DNA from: Bacteroidetes bacterium UBA2475
GTDB taxonomy: Bacteria > Bacteroidota > Bacteroidia > B-17B0 > Aurantibacillaceae
Length of the DNA: 64,000 nucleotides
Reading direction: 5' to 3'
Assembly (NCBI GenBank): GCA_002342065.1
Contig: DDPF01000004.1
Span: 372,001-436,000 of the forward strand
A model generated the notes under the pieces. The model was given only the letters and a program-made list of their open reading frames with translations, ran no database searches and had not been told where the DNA came from. Below, piece after piece: positions 24,155 to 34,061 of the stretch. Numbering within the stretch: position 1 is the stretch's first letter; every line of letters begins with the position of its first letter. The translations under genes and the position numbers were made by a program.

Positions 24155-27100
24155 ATGAGCACAATTGAACAAGAACTTGAAAAACGCGTATTAGTAATTG
24201 ATGGCGCTATGGGAAGTATGATCCAACAGTATAAACTGGAGGAGAAAGATTTTCGTGGAAAACGCTTTGCAGATTGGCATAAAGATCTGCAAGGTAATAA
24301 CGACTTATTGTCAATTACACAACCGCAAATTATTAAAACTATTCACAAAGAATATTTAAAAGCGGGTGCCGATATTATTGAGACCAATACTTTTAGCGCG
24401 ACTACTATAGCCATGGCTGATTATGAGATGCAGGAACTGGCTTATGAATTAAATTACGAGTCAGCCAAAGTTGCTAAAGAAGCTATACAGGAATTTTATA
24501 AAGAATTTCCCGAGTTTGCTTCTGTGCCAAAATTTGTTGCCGGCGCATTAGGGCCAACTAATCGCACTTTATCTTTATCACCAAATGTAAATGATCCCGG
24601 TTTTAGGGCCATTACGTTTGATGAATTAGTAATTGCTTATACCGAACAAGTAAAAGGTTTAATAGACGGTGGCGCCGATCTTTTATTGGTAGAAACTATT
24701 TTTGATACATTAAATGCAAAAGCCGCGTTATTTGCTATTCAAAATTATTGCGAAAGTATTGATTGTAAAATGCCGGTAATGGTTTCGGGCACAATTACAG
24801 ACGCTAGCGGTCGTACTTTATCAGGACAAACTACTGAAGCATTTTTAAATTCTGTTTCACACGTCAACCTGCTAAGCGTTGGGTTGAATTGCGCTTTAGG
24901 AGCAAAAGACATGAGGCCGTATTTAGAAGAGCTTTCTGACAAAGCTCCTTTTTATGTGAGCGCTTATCCAAACGCAGGCTTACCAAATCAATTTGGTGAG
25001 TACGATCAGGACGCCCACGAAATGGGACACCAGATAGAAGATTTTTTAAAAGCAGGTTTTATAAATATTGTGGGCGGCTGTTGCGGTACAACGCCTTCGC
25101 ACATTAAACGCATTGCCGAATTAGCAAAACAATCTAAGCCACGTAAAAAACCGGTTGCAGATTCTTTAATGCACTTAAGCGGACTAGAACCTTTAACACT
25201 TCGACCTGAAAGTAATTTTTTAAACGTTGGCGAAAGAACAAATGTTACAGGATCCAAAAAATTCCTACGTTTAATTAAAGAAGGAAATTATGAAGAAGCC
25301 TTATCTATTGCTAAAGATCAGGTTGATGGTGGCGCACAGGTAATTGATGTGAACATGGATGAAGGGATGTTGGATAGTGAGGCCGCAATGACAACGTTCT
25401 TAAATTTAATAGCGTCAGAGCCGGATATTTCGCGCGTGCCTATAATGATCGATTCATCTAAATGGACGGTTATTGAAGCAGGTTTAAAATGTGTACAAGG
25501 AAAAGCAATTGTAAATTCTATTTCTTTAAAAGAAGGAGAAGAAAAATTTATTGAACAAGCGCATAAAATAAAACAATATGGCGCCGCCGTTATTGTAATG
25601 GCCTTTGATGAGGTTGGACAAGCAGATACACTACAGCGAAGAAAAGATATTTGTAAAAGAGCATATGATGTTTTAGTTGATAAAGTAAATTTTCCGCCAC
25701 AAGATATTATTTTTGATCCGAATATTTTTCCAGTTGCAACCGGTATGGAAGAGCATCGCTTAAACGCGTTGGACTTTTTTAATTCTACAAAGTGGATCAA
25801 AGAAAATTTACCACACGCAAAAGTAAGTGGTGGGGTAAGTAATGTTTCTTTTTCTTTCCGCGGAAATGATCATGTACGAGAAGCAATACACTCTGCATTT
25901 TTATTTCATGCTGTAAAAGCAGGAATGGATATGGGAATTGTAAACCCGGCGCAATTGGTAATTTATGACGACATAGATAAAACATTGCTTGAATTAGTGG
26001 AAGATGTTTTATTGAATAGGAGAGATGATGCAACAGAGCGTTTGGTTGATCACGCAGAATCGTTGAAAGGCATTACAAAAGAAAAAACAGAAAAAGATGA
26101 AGAGTGGCGTAAAGGTACTGTTGAATCGCGGTTGAGTTACGCTTTAGTAAAAGGCTTGGTAGAACATATTGATGCAGATACAGAAGAGGCGCGTTTAAAA
26201 TTAGGACGTCCTTTACATGTTATTGAAGGTCCTTTAATGGATGGCATGAATGTAGTTGGTGATTTGTTTGGGCAAGGAAAAATGTTCTTACCACAGGTTG
26301 TTAAAAGTGCACGTGTGATGAAAAAAGCCGTGGCGTATCTTGAGCCATATCTTTTACAAGAAAAGGAGGATAACGCCAAGGCTGGTATTGTTGGGGATGG
26401 AAGAACCAACGCTGGTAAAATTTTAATGGCCACCGTAAAAGGCGACGTGCACGATATTGGAAAAAATATTGTTGGTGTTGTTTTGGCTTGTAACAATTAC
26501 GAGATCATCGATCTCGGCGTAATGGTTAGCTGCGATAAAATTTTAGAAGAAGCAAAAAAACAAAATGTAGATGTAATTGGTTTAAGTGGATTAATAACCC
26601 CTTCACTGGATGAAATGGTTCATGTGGCAAAAGAAATGGAACGCCTTGGTTTTAAAATGCCTTTATTAATTGGCGGTGCAACGACTTCTAAAGTGCATAC
26701 TGCTGTTAAGATCGCACAAAATTATTCTGGTCCGGTTGTTCATGTTAACGATGCAAGCAAATCGGTTCCCGTTGCAAGTAGTTTAATTTCGAACGAACTG
26801 CGCGATGCTTTTATGCTTGAAGTAAATAAAGATTACGCACGCGTGCGTGAACAAAACAAAAACGCTCAAGGTCAAAATAAATTTCTCTCATTAAAAGAAG
26901 CCCGTGAAAATAAATTCCCGATAGATTGGAGTAAAACAGAAATTATTAAACCAACTTTTATTGGCAACAAAGTATTTACCAATTACGATCTGAAAGAAAT
27001 TTCAGAATATATCGACTGGACACCGTTCTTCCATAGCTGGGAAATGAAAGGCTCTTATCCAAAAATTTTAAAAGATCCTTCTCGCGGTACTGAGGCAACG

Positions 27101-27847
27101 AAATTATTTAACGATGCGCAGGCCATGCTAAAAAAGATCATCGATGAAAAATGGTTGCAGGCAAATGCAGTAATTGGTATTTACCCCGCAAATACAGTAA
27201 ACGATGATGATACAGAAGTGTACGATGAAAAAGGCAATAAGCTTGCTACATTTTATTCTGTTCGCCAGCAAACTAAAAAACCGGCAGGACAATACAATAT
27301 TGCATTAGCCGATTTTGTTGCACCAAAAGGACAAGAAGATTACATTGCCTCTTTTGCGTTGAGCACAGGATTTGGAATTGACGAACACGTAAAACGTTTT
27401 GAAGCCGATCACGATGATTACAGCGCCATTATGATAAAAGCACTAGCTGATCGTTTAGCGGAAGCTTTTGCAGAATTAATGCATAAAAAAGTACGTAAAG
27501 AATTTTGGGGTTATGCAAAGAACGAAACGTTAAGTACGGAAGATCTTATTAAAGAAGAATACGCTGGCATTCGTCCTGCCCCCGGTTACCCCGCGCAACC
27601 TGACCATACAGAAAAACTAACTATTTGGAAATTGTTAGACGTAGAAAAAAATACGGGCATGACCTTAACCGAAAGCTTAGCCATGATACCAACAGCAGCT
27701 GTAAGCGGTCTATATTTCTCGCACCCGCAATCGCACTATTTTGGAATTGGTAAAATAAATAAAGAGCAGGCCGAAGATTATGCGAAACGCAAAAACTTAA
27801 GTATAGAGACCGTTGAAAAATGGTTAGGACCAAATTTGAGTTATTAA
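24155..27847 (+). CDS. metH: Cobalamin-dependent methionine synthase MetH
   Basis: 1230 aa, full four-module length. It transfers a methyl group from methyl-THF to homocysteine through cobalamin. Modules in order: homocysteine domain with zinc cysteines Cys246 and Cys309/Cys310 (GGCCGTTP), pterin domain (from about 350: FLNVGERTNVTGSKKF), cobalamin cap and binding domain with DVHDIGKN (axial ligand His766), and C-terminal SAM-dependent reactivation domain (GIRPAPGYPAQPDH). The ATG at 24155 is chosen because the frame further upstream lies in the riboswitch. Expression is likely switched off by SAM through the preceding riboswitch and terminator. Confidence 0.97.
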   Translation: MSTIEQELEKRVLVIDGAMGSMIQQYKLEEKDFRGKRFADWHKDLQGNNDLLSITQPQIIKTIHKEYLKAGADIIETNTFSATTIAMADYEMQELAYELNYESAKVAKEAIQEFYKEFPEFASVPKFVAGALGPTNRTLSLSPNVNDPGFRAITFDELVIAYTEQVKGLIDGGADLLLVETIFDTLNAKAALFAIQNYCESIDCKMPVMVSGTITDASGRTLSGQTTEAFLNSVSHVNLLSVGLNCALGAKDMRPYLEELSDKAPFYVSAYPNAGLPNQFGEYDQDAHEMGHQIEDFLKAGFINIVGGCCGTTPSHIKRIAELAKQSKPRKKPVADSLMHLSGLEPLTLRPESNFLNVGERTNVTGSKKFLRLIKEGNYEEALSIAKDQVDGGAQVIDVNMDEGMLDSEAAMTTFLNLIASEPDISRVPIMIDSSKWTVIEAGLKCVQGKAIVNSISLKEGEEKFIEQAHKIKQYGAAVIVMAFDEVGQADTLQRRKDICKRAYDVLVDKVNFPPQDIIFDPNIFPVATGMEEHRLNALDFFNSTKWIKENLPHAKVSGGVSNVSFSFRGNDHVREAIHSAFLFHAVKAGMDMGIVNPAQLVIYDDIDKTLLELVEDVLLNRRDDATERLVDHAESLKGITKEKTEKDEEWRKGTVESRLSYALVKGLVEHIDADTEEARLKLGRPLHVIEGPLMDGMNVVGDLFGQGKMFLPQVVKSARVMKKAVAYLEPYLLQEKEDNAKAGIVGDGRTNAGKILMATVKGDVHDIGKNIVGVVLACNNYEIIDLGVMVSCDKILEEAKKQNVDVIGLSGLITPSLDEMVHVAKEMERLGFKMPLLIGGATTSKVHTAVKIAQNYSGPVVHVNDASKSVPVASSLISNELRDAFMLEVNKDYARVREQNKNAQGQNKFLSLKEARENKFPIDWSKTEIIKPTFIGNKVFTNYDLKEISEYIDWTPFFHSWEMKGSYPKILKDPSRGTEATKLFNDAQAMLKKIIDEKWLQANAVIGIYPANTVNDDDTEVYDEKGNKLATFYSVRQQTKKPAGQYNIALADFVAPKGQEDYIASFALSTGFGIDEHVKRFEADHDDYSAIMIKALADRLAEAFAELMHKKVRKEFWGYAKNETLSTEDLIKEEYAGIRPAPGYPAQPDHTEKLTIWKLLDVEKNTGMTLTESLAMIPTAAVSGLYFSHPQSHYFGIGKINKEQAEDYAKRKNLSIETVEKWLGPNLSY

Positions 27848-27885
27848 TTTGCTTTAATATTTTGTATCTTTAATCAAGTTAAAGA

Positions 27886-28839
27886 ATGAAATATTTTTTC
27901 GTCATAATTTTTATCACATTATTTTGGTCGCCTGTTATTGCTCAGGACACCATTTTTTTTAGAAACAAAAGGGCTGTTGCGGTACGTGTAAAAGAAATAA
28001 ATCCCGAAACTATAAAATATACATTGTTTTCTGATCAAATTAAGCTTTATAATGTTTCAAGAGATAGCGTTCTTAAAATAAAGCTTATTGACGGGACTGT
28101 AGAATTTTATGAAATAACCGTAAAGCCCAAACCAGAAGAAGAGTCAGAACTTCAAACAAAAGCAATAAAAAGACATATAAATTACGATTCATTGCCACTT
28201 ATAATAAATTCGGTGAGGGTTTATTTTACAGACCTGCTATACAACAAAATTTGCTTTGGTTATGAAAGAATGTACAATAAAAAATACTCATTGGATGTAG
28301 ACGCATTTTACAAATTTTTGCCATACGGTCAACGAAACTATTATGGAAGTGATTGGAAAGGCTCGCTTTACAATAATAGTGAAGGGGGAGAACTTAAGGT
28401 GGGCGCCTCCCGACATTATTATAAAGGCCGCAGAAGGTTCTCTTTGGGTGCAGCTATATCTTATCGACAACAAGATTTGGTAAATGTAGTGTTGGATGCC
28501 AAACAAGACGAGCACCGTCCGGATGATGGCGTCTACGGATTAACACAAACCAAAAAAGGCATCGGACTTTTTATGAAATTTAATTTTCAATTCAAGCGCC
28601 ACAGATCTTGTTTTGAATTTTTTGTTACGCCTGGTACCTATGCCGCATTTACTAAAAATAATTATCACTATTGGAAAAGCAGTTACTCTGTTCCTGAGTC
28701 TGCAGCAATTACAAATCAAAGCGATATTCCAAAATTAAAGACATGGTATATGAAAGATGGTTTTGCTTTTTTACCGTATATTAATTTTGGCCTATCCTTT
28801 GCCATAAAACAAAAGCCTGGAAGTTCACATAAAAAATAA
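27886..28839 (+). CDS. Secreted protein, probable outer-membrane beta-barrel
   Basis: 317 aa with a signal peptide (MKYFFVIIFITLFWSPVIA, cleaved before QDTIFF). Residues about 20-100 form a small beta domain (KRAVAVRVKEINPETIKYTL, SRDSVLKIKLIDGTVEFYEI) also seen in other secreted Bacteroidota proteins, for example the start of the protein at 49171-49788. From about 115 the sequence alternates in amphipathic strands (VRVYFTDLLYN, FSLGAAISYRQ, IGLFMKFNFQF, YINFGLSFAI), which suggests a small barrel. No family can be named. It stands alone between metH and the multi-TM gene. Confidence 0.6.
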   Translation: MKYFFVIIFITLFWSPVIAQDTIFFRNKRAVAVRVKEINPETIKYTLFSDQIKLYNVSRDSVLKIKLIDGTVEFYEITVKPKPEEESELQTKAIKRHINYDSLPLIINSVRVYFTDLLYNKICFGYERMYNKKYSLDVDAFYKFLPYGQRNYYGSDWKGSLYNNSEGGELKVGASRHYYKGRRRFSLGAAISYRQQDLVNVVLDAKQDEHRPDDGVYGLTQTKKGIGLFMKFNFQFKRHRSCFEFFVTPGTYAAFTKNNYHYWKSSYSVPESAAITNQSDIPKLKTWYMKDGFAFLPYINFGLSFAIKQKPGSSHKK

Positions 28840-28895
28840 TTCAACTTTTTAACTGCGCCTGATGCCTCTTTAATATTATTGTTAACTTTAAGGCA

Positions 28896-31800
28896 ATGAA
28901 AGAAACATTCTTTAGCTCCTTAGGCTCATTTTTTACAAGCAAAGGAAGATCTATTATATTTACAAGCTTGTTTTATTCGTTATGGCTTGTAATTAGTCTC
29001 GTAACTTCTACAAATCTTGAACTTCAATCCTTTTCAGGGAGAATGATCGGCGTTGCTACTATGAGCAACGTGGATGTTGGCACAAGAGTAGGATTATTTT
29101 ATAAGTGTATAGCAATTTTTTTTAGTGCTTTTTTATTTTTGGTGTTTCTGGGGCACATTATTTTTCGAAAAAAGGAAACATTATTAAGTTGTACCGAAAC
29201 CCGATTAATTAATTATACATCCGCAGCCGGAACATTTATTTTTCTTTTTAAGGTCTTTAACATTGAAGTTTATGAAACACTCGAATTCATTTATTTTTTT
29301 CATAAGCTAATGCTTGCCTGCCTTATTATAAGGCTTGTTATTTATAAAGAAAATAAGCTATCTGTTTACCAGATCGCAATTGTTTTATTATCGGCTGTTG
29401 CATTGTGTTTTTTTGTTGCCGACCTCAATAATTTTATAGGAAACAAGAATAACCCCGATTTTTATATTACAACATTTATTCTAGCTCTGTTAATGCTTAT
29501 TGCATTAAATCTTTTCTTGAAAAATTCTAAGGAATTAAATCCTCAAAATTCTTTTCGTTTTTTGGCGTTTACCTTTCTTCCAATATTAGCACTGCCTTTT
29601 ATAACTGTATTAAAGGACGAGGCTTTTCTTGTATTAAAAGCTAATGGTATTATTTTGGCCGATCAAAAGCTTATTTACACGTTCTTGTTGGTAATAATGA
29701 TCCTTGTTATAGTATACAGGTACAAAAAAGGAAAGAAGAAAGAAATACGTTCTGAAAAAGATCTGCTTGCGAGGAATTATTTTCCCCTATTCATTTTTTC
29801 TTTATTGGCGTATTTAAGTTATAGCTACTATACTGATTATTATGATGAGATCTTTGAGTCGGGTAACGTTTATCTTCCCATTATGGAACATAAACTTTTT
29901 GGCACTTTATCGCCAATAGAAAAACTCAACACACACCTACTATCGGACTATTTTTTTAGTTATATCTATGTGTTCTTTAATGGCCTTAAAATTAATGAGA
30001 TCACGTTATATGATTTTTTTCTCTTACCAATTTCCTGCACTTTATTTTATTTTCTGATAAAGTTTTTAACCCGAAACGAATTTGTTGCTGTTTTTGCAGT
30101 CTTATTTTTTCCATACGGCGAAGCCTTAATGCCAGAAGGATTTTGTTTCTCCATACTTGGAATTTTTGCGTTGGTTAATGTAATGGGTAATAAACAATCA
30201 TTAAAGAACTATTTAATTTATTTTGGTGTTTTACTTTTTTTACTGTGTTGGAGAATTGATCTTGGTTATAATAGTCTTTTAACAATGCCGTTCTTGCTTT
30301 TGTATTATCATTTCCGTGATCAGCGTCAAAAGATCAATTGGCTGTTGTTATTTAAGTCGCTTGCCATTTTTGTTGGCTTTATAGTTTTAACGGTCACAGG
30401 CTTGTCGGTTTACAGACAAAAAAATCTTTTTTTAAATGCAACAGCATTTTTAAATTACTGCGCTTCGGCACAGTCATACGGATACCACTCTATCGGTGAT
30501 AGTAACACTACAATTTTTAAAATGCACTATTTTGTATTCCCGGCTATTGTAGTGTTCTTAATAATATTAATGGCAATAAAATACAAGGAGTTAAATAGGT
30601 CAAAAAGCCAACGCCTTTCTTATTTAAGTTTGTTATTTATTTGTTTATTTTATCTGATCAATTTTAACCGTGGCCTTATACGCCATAGTTTGTTAGAGGG
30701 CTCTGATGGTTTTGTGGCTTCTTTTATATATATTATTTTACCCGCCTCTGTATTTATTTTATTTAAAAAGGAAAATAATTTTGTAAAAAGTGTACTTTTC
30801 TTAGCCGTCGCGTTTATTGCTATAAACACATATCGCTTACCCGAACCAAAAGGAATGAAAAGCCTGTATGAAAGGCTGGAGGAAAAAATAAAGCATACAG
30901 AGAACATACCGCTTTCATCAATTACAAGTCGTATTAGTAATGCGCCGGATACAATAGCCGATCGGTATAAACAGTTTAGCGATTTTATTAAAAAGAACAC
31001 AAGGCAGGATGAAACGTTCATTGATTTTTCGAATAGGCCAATGCTTTATTTTTTTACAGAAAAACCCACTCCATCCTGGTTCTATCAATCGCCATTATGT
31101 ATACAAAATGATCTTTTGCAGAAAAAATTCATAAGCGACCTTAAAGATTATAAAACACCCTATCTATTATTTTCGGGATTAAGTGATGTTGGTTATGATA
31201 ATATGGACTGGGTACCAAATTCATTAAGGCATTATAGAATGGCAGAATATTTTTATGACAACTATAAACCATTTATAATTGTAAATAATTTTTGCTTGTG
31301 GCGAAACAATAGTACAAAAGATATAAATAAAAAGGATACCGTATTTACCTATTTAAAAAGAACAGATAGCTTAAGTGATGGAAGAGCAATAAAAGTTGGA
31401 TTAAAAATAAAACCGGGCAAAACCTATAGTGTAAAAATTACTTCTCTAAGCAAAATGAATTATGAACTAAGTTTATTGAATAAAGGGAATACAATTTTTC
31501 CTCATATAAATGCAATAAATGAAAACTCTGCCTATTCGGTATTAGATGTTAGGGAAAAATATTATGATCTAACGCTTAAAAATGAGGGGCATCAGATCAC
31601 AGAATTATTGGTCATTGAATCGGATCATATTCCTGACTATTTTTCTCATCGTACATTATCTTATAATTTTGAAAAGCTTCCTTATGTTTGGGGCACTTAT
31701 GACGAGACGGTTTCTGACGAACAGGTTCTGTACGAAAAGAACGAAAGCATTTTACTGGAAAGCAACAAACCATACCAGGTTTCGGTTCCTGAAAAAATGG

Positions 31801-32066
31801 ATAGAACAACCGGTAACACAATTATTGTTACCTGCAAAAGCAATAACAAAGGTCAGAAAGTTAGATTATTGTTTGGTAACAGTAACGAAGTAAGCAAAAC
31901 ATCTATTTTGTTTGACGTTCAACAATCCGAAAAAGAGGAAAAATACGCGATAAGGATCAGTAGCATTTATAAATGGTATTCGGGAAACATAGATCAGTTA
32001 ACCTTTATAACAGGTTCTGATAAAAACATTACTATTTCAAAAATTATAATCACCAAAGCAAACTAA
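28896..32066 (+). CDS. Very large multi-TM protein with GT-C-like organisation
   Basis: 1056 aa. Residues about 20-290 hold some 7 hydrophobic helices, a charged break (KKGKKKEIRSEKDLL), then about 300-650 hold roughly 10 more. After about 700 comes a soluble C-terminal region of about 350 residues. The arrangement, the loop with acidic residues after the first helix of the second block (YYTDYYDEIFESG) and the C-terminal FIDFSNRPMLYFFTEKPTPS recall lipid-linked-sugar-using GT-C glycosyltransferases or their dolichyl-mannosyl-like relatives. No specific family could be named and the glycosyltransferase role is inferred from topology only. The N-terminal TM block looks like an extra unit. Confidence 0.55.
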   Translation: MKETFFSSLGSFFTSKGRSIIFTSLFYSLWLVISLVTSTNLELQSFSGRMIGVATMSNVDVGTRVGLFYKCIAIFFSAFLFLVFLGHIIFRKKETLLSCTETRLINYTSAAGTFIFLFKVFNIEVYETLEFIYFFHKLMLACLIIRLVIYKENKLSVYQIAIVLLSAVALCFFVADLNNFIGNKNNPDFYITTFILALLMLIALNLFLKNSKELNPQNSFRFLAFTFLPILALPFITVLKDEAFLVLKANGIILADQKLIYTFLLVIMILVIVYRYKKGKKKEIRSEKDLLARNYFPLFIFSLLAYLSYSYYTDYYDEIFESGNVYLPIMEHKLFGTLSPIEKLNTHLLSDYFFSYIYVFFNGLKINEITLYDFFLLPISCTLFYFLIKFLTRNEFVAVFAVLFFPYGEALMPEGFCFSILGIFALVNVMGNKQSLKNYLIYFGVLLFLLCWRIDLGYNSLLTMPFLLLYYHFRDQRQKINWLLLFKSLAIFVGFIVLTVTGLSVYRQKNLFLNATAFLNYCASAQSYGYHSIGDSNTTIFKMHYFVFPAIVVFLIILMAIKYKELNRSKSQRLSYLSLLFICLFYLINFNRGLIRHSLLEGSDGFVASFIYIILPASVFILFKKENNFVKSVLFLAVAFIAINTYRLPEPKGMKSLYERLEEKIKHTENIPLSSITSRISNAPDTIADRYKQFSDFIKKNTRQDETFIDFSNRPMLYFFTEKPTPSWFYQSPLCIQNDLLQKKFISDLKDYKTPYLLFSGLSDVGYDNMDWVPNSLRHYRMAEYFYDNYKPFIIVNNFCLWRNNSTKDINKKDTVFTYLKRTDSLSDGRAIKVGLKIKPGKTYSVKITSLSKMNYELSLLNKGNTIFPHINAINENSAYSVLDVREKYYDLTLKNEGHQITELLVIESDHIPDYFSHRTLSYNFEKLPYVWGTYDETVSDEQVLYEKNESILLESNKPYQVSVPEKMDRTTGNTIIVTCKSNNKGQKVRLLFGNSNEVSKTSILFDVQQSEKEEKYAIRISSIYKWYSGNIDQLTFITGSDKNITISKIIITKAN

Positions 32067-32070
32067 ACAC

Positions 32071-32457
32071 ATGAAAACCTTTGAAACAAATGCTTATACT
32101 ATGGTCGTTAATGACGATCTGTTAGTTGAATTTAAAGTAAAAAAGAACGTAAAACTTCAGGCGGCTGATATTTGGGAGTCGAGAGAGCAATCGGTTAACT
32201 ATATGCCGGGTAAAAAATTCTTTGTACTGTTTGAGGTAGATGAGAACTTCGATGTTTCGTTGGATGCGCGAAGAGCCGGGGCCTCAGAAGAGTACTCAAA
32301 ACACGTGGCCGCTGTGGCATTGTGCAGCAATCGCCTTCACGAAAAAATAATTGGCAACCTGTTCCTAAAGGTAAACAACCCCATTGTGCCAACGCGCTTT
32401 TTTGACGATAGGGCAAAGGCCATCGAGTGGCTTCGGGAAAAACAAAAAGGTAAATAA
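32071..32457 (+). CDS. Small STAS/SpoIIAA-like cytoplasmic protein
   Basis: 128 aa without signal peptide or membrane helix. Predicted alternation of strands and helices (MVVNDDLLVEFKVK, KFFVLFEVDENFDV, HVAAVALCSN, ending KAIEWLREKQ) resembles the SpoIIAA/STAS-like fold found in small Bacteroidota proteins (DUF7793 type in my recollection). The protein at 40336-40752 has the same plan and the same closing KAIDWL. Such proteins are often orphan signalling or anti-anti-sigma-like modules, but no conserved phosphoserine is obvious. It starts 4 bp after the multi-TM gene, so co-transcription is likely. Confidence 0.55.
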   Translation: MKTFETNAYTMVVNDDLLVEFKVKKNVKLQAADIWESREQSVNYMPGKKFFVLFEVDENFDVSLDARRAGASEEYSKHVAAVALCSNRLHEKIIGNLFLKVNNPIVPTRFFDDRAKAIEWLREKQKGK

Positions 32458-32504
32458 GCTTTTCAACCTTTTTAAACAATCCTTAAGTTTTTCAATTCTT
32501 AACT

Positions 32505-32512
32505 TATCTTTG
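32505..32512 (+). promoter_or_regulatory. -7 box of the purH promoter
   Basis: TATCTTTG, exact TAnnTTTG, 17 bases before the purH ATG. Confidence 0.55.
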
Positions 32513-32529
32513 CTCTTTATTTTTAAAAA

Positions 32530-34056
32530 ATGAGCAACTCAAAAACTATTAAAAGCGCACTTATTTCGGTTTATTATAAAGATAATTTAGAACCGATAAT
32601 TAAAAAACTACATAGCCTAAAAGTTAAACTATATAGCACGGGCGGCACACTGTCGTTTATTGAGAAATTAAATATTCCGGTAACGGCAGTTGACTCTGTT
32701 ACAACTTATCCTGAAATTTTTGGTGGCCGTGTAAAAACATTACACCCTGCAATTTTTGGCGGCATTTTAAACAGAAGAGATAACGAATCAGATAAAAAGG
32801 AAAAAGCACAACATAACATTCCGGATATTGATCTGGTTATAGTTGATCTTTATCCTTTTGAAGAAACAGTTGCCGCAAAAGCTTCTGAAGAAGATACAAT
32901 TGAAAAAATTGATATTGGCGGCATTTCTTTAATTCGCGCTGCGGCTAAAAATTTTAATGATGTAGTAATTGTTTCTTCACGAAATGATTATTCTGAATTA
33001 TTAAATTTATTAGAAACAAAGAACGGACAATCTGATCTTGCGGATAGAAAAAAATTCGCAGCAAAAGCATTTGCCACCTCATCACATTACGATTCGGCCA
33101 TCTTTAATTATTTTAATCAAAGCGAAAATATTACTCAATTCAAACAAAGTGTTCAAAAGGGACAAACCTTACGTTATGGCGAGAATCCTCATCAGCAAGG
33201 TGTTTTTTATGGCGATCTTGATGCGATGTTTACCAAGCTGAGCGGAAAAGAATTATCATACAATAACCTTTTGGACGTTGATGCAGCGGTAAACTTAATT
33301 GCCGATTTTACAGAACCAACTTTTGCTATTTTAAAACACAATAACGCTTGCGGTGTTGCTTCGCGTAATACCATTCACCAGGCTTACGTAGATGCTTTAG
33401 CCGGCGATCCGGTTTCTGCTTTTGGCGGAATACTTATTGCTAATCGTCCAATTGATATTGCAACGGCAACCGAAGTAAATAAATTATTTTGTGAAGTTGT
33501 TATTGCACCGGCATATAATGATGATGCGTTAACGCTTTTAAAATCAAAAGCAAACCGCATTATTTTAATTCAAAATAATGTTGAATTAGGAAAAACATCT
33601 TTCCGTAATTTGTTGAATGGTATAATTGAGCAGGACAAAGATCTTAAAACAGAAACAGAAGCCGATCTTAAAGTTGTAACCACAACTTCGCCAACCGCAA
33701 ACGAGATAAAAGATCTTTTGTTCGCTAATAAATTAGTGAAGCATACAAAATCAAACACCATCGTATTTGCAAAGAATGGTCAGTTGTTAGCAAGCGGCAC
33801 CGGACAAACATCGCGTGTTGATGCTTTAAAACAAGCAATTGTTAAAGCAGAAAATTTTGGCTTTGATCTTAAAGGCGCCGTAATGGCAAGCGATGCTTTT
33901 TTCCCTTTTCCTGATTGTGTTGAGATAGCACACAAAGTTGGAATTACCGCAGTGATACAACCGGGTGGATCAATAAAAGATAAAGAAAGCATTGATTATT
34001 GTAATGCAAACGGTGTAAGTATGGTAACTACTAGCATACGCCATTTTAAACACTAA
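32530..34056 (+). CDS. purH: Bifunctional AICAR transformylase / IMP cyclohydrolase PurH
   Basis: 508 aa, full length. It carries out the last two steps of IMP synthesis. The N-terminal IMP cyclohydrolase domain (about 1-195) shows KLYSTGGTLSFIEK, GGRVKTLHP and DIGGISLIRAAAKNF. The C-terminal formyl-THF-dependent AICAR transformylase domain shows LRYGENPHQQG, ILKHNNACGVASR (Lys-His pair), DPVSAFGG and VIQPGGSIKD. It is preceded by its own promoter and converges on kup with 5 bp between stops. Confidence 0.97.
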   Translation: MSNSKTIKSALISVYYKDNLEPIIKKLHSLKVKLYSTGGTLSFIEKLNIPVTAVDSVTTYPEIFGGRVKTLHPAIFGGILNRRDNESDKKEKAQHNIPDIDLVIVDLYPFEETVAAKASEEDTIEKIDIGGISLIRAAAKNFNDVVIVSSRNDYSELLNLLETKNGQSDLADRKKFAAKAFATSSHYDSAIFNYFNQSENITQFKQSVQKGQTLRYGENPHQQGVFYGDLDAMFTKLSGKELSYNNLLDVDAAVNLIADFTEPTFAILKHNNACGVASRNTIHQAYVDALAGDPVSAFGGILIANRPIDIATATEVNKLFCEVVIAPAYNDDALTLLKSKANRIILIQNNVELGKTSFRNLLNGIIEQDKDLKTETEADLKVVTTTSPTANEIKDLLFANKLVKHTKSNTIVFAKNGQLLASGTGQTSRVDALKQAIVKAENFGFDLKGAVMASDAFFPFPDCVEIAHKVGITAVIQPGGSIKDKESIDYCNANGVSMVTTSIRHFKH

Positions 34057-34061
34057 GAAAA

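Noticed and set aside
25318..25800. Open frame of 160 codons antisense to metH
   Set aside because: Covers the conserved pterin domain of metH; no signal or motif of its own.
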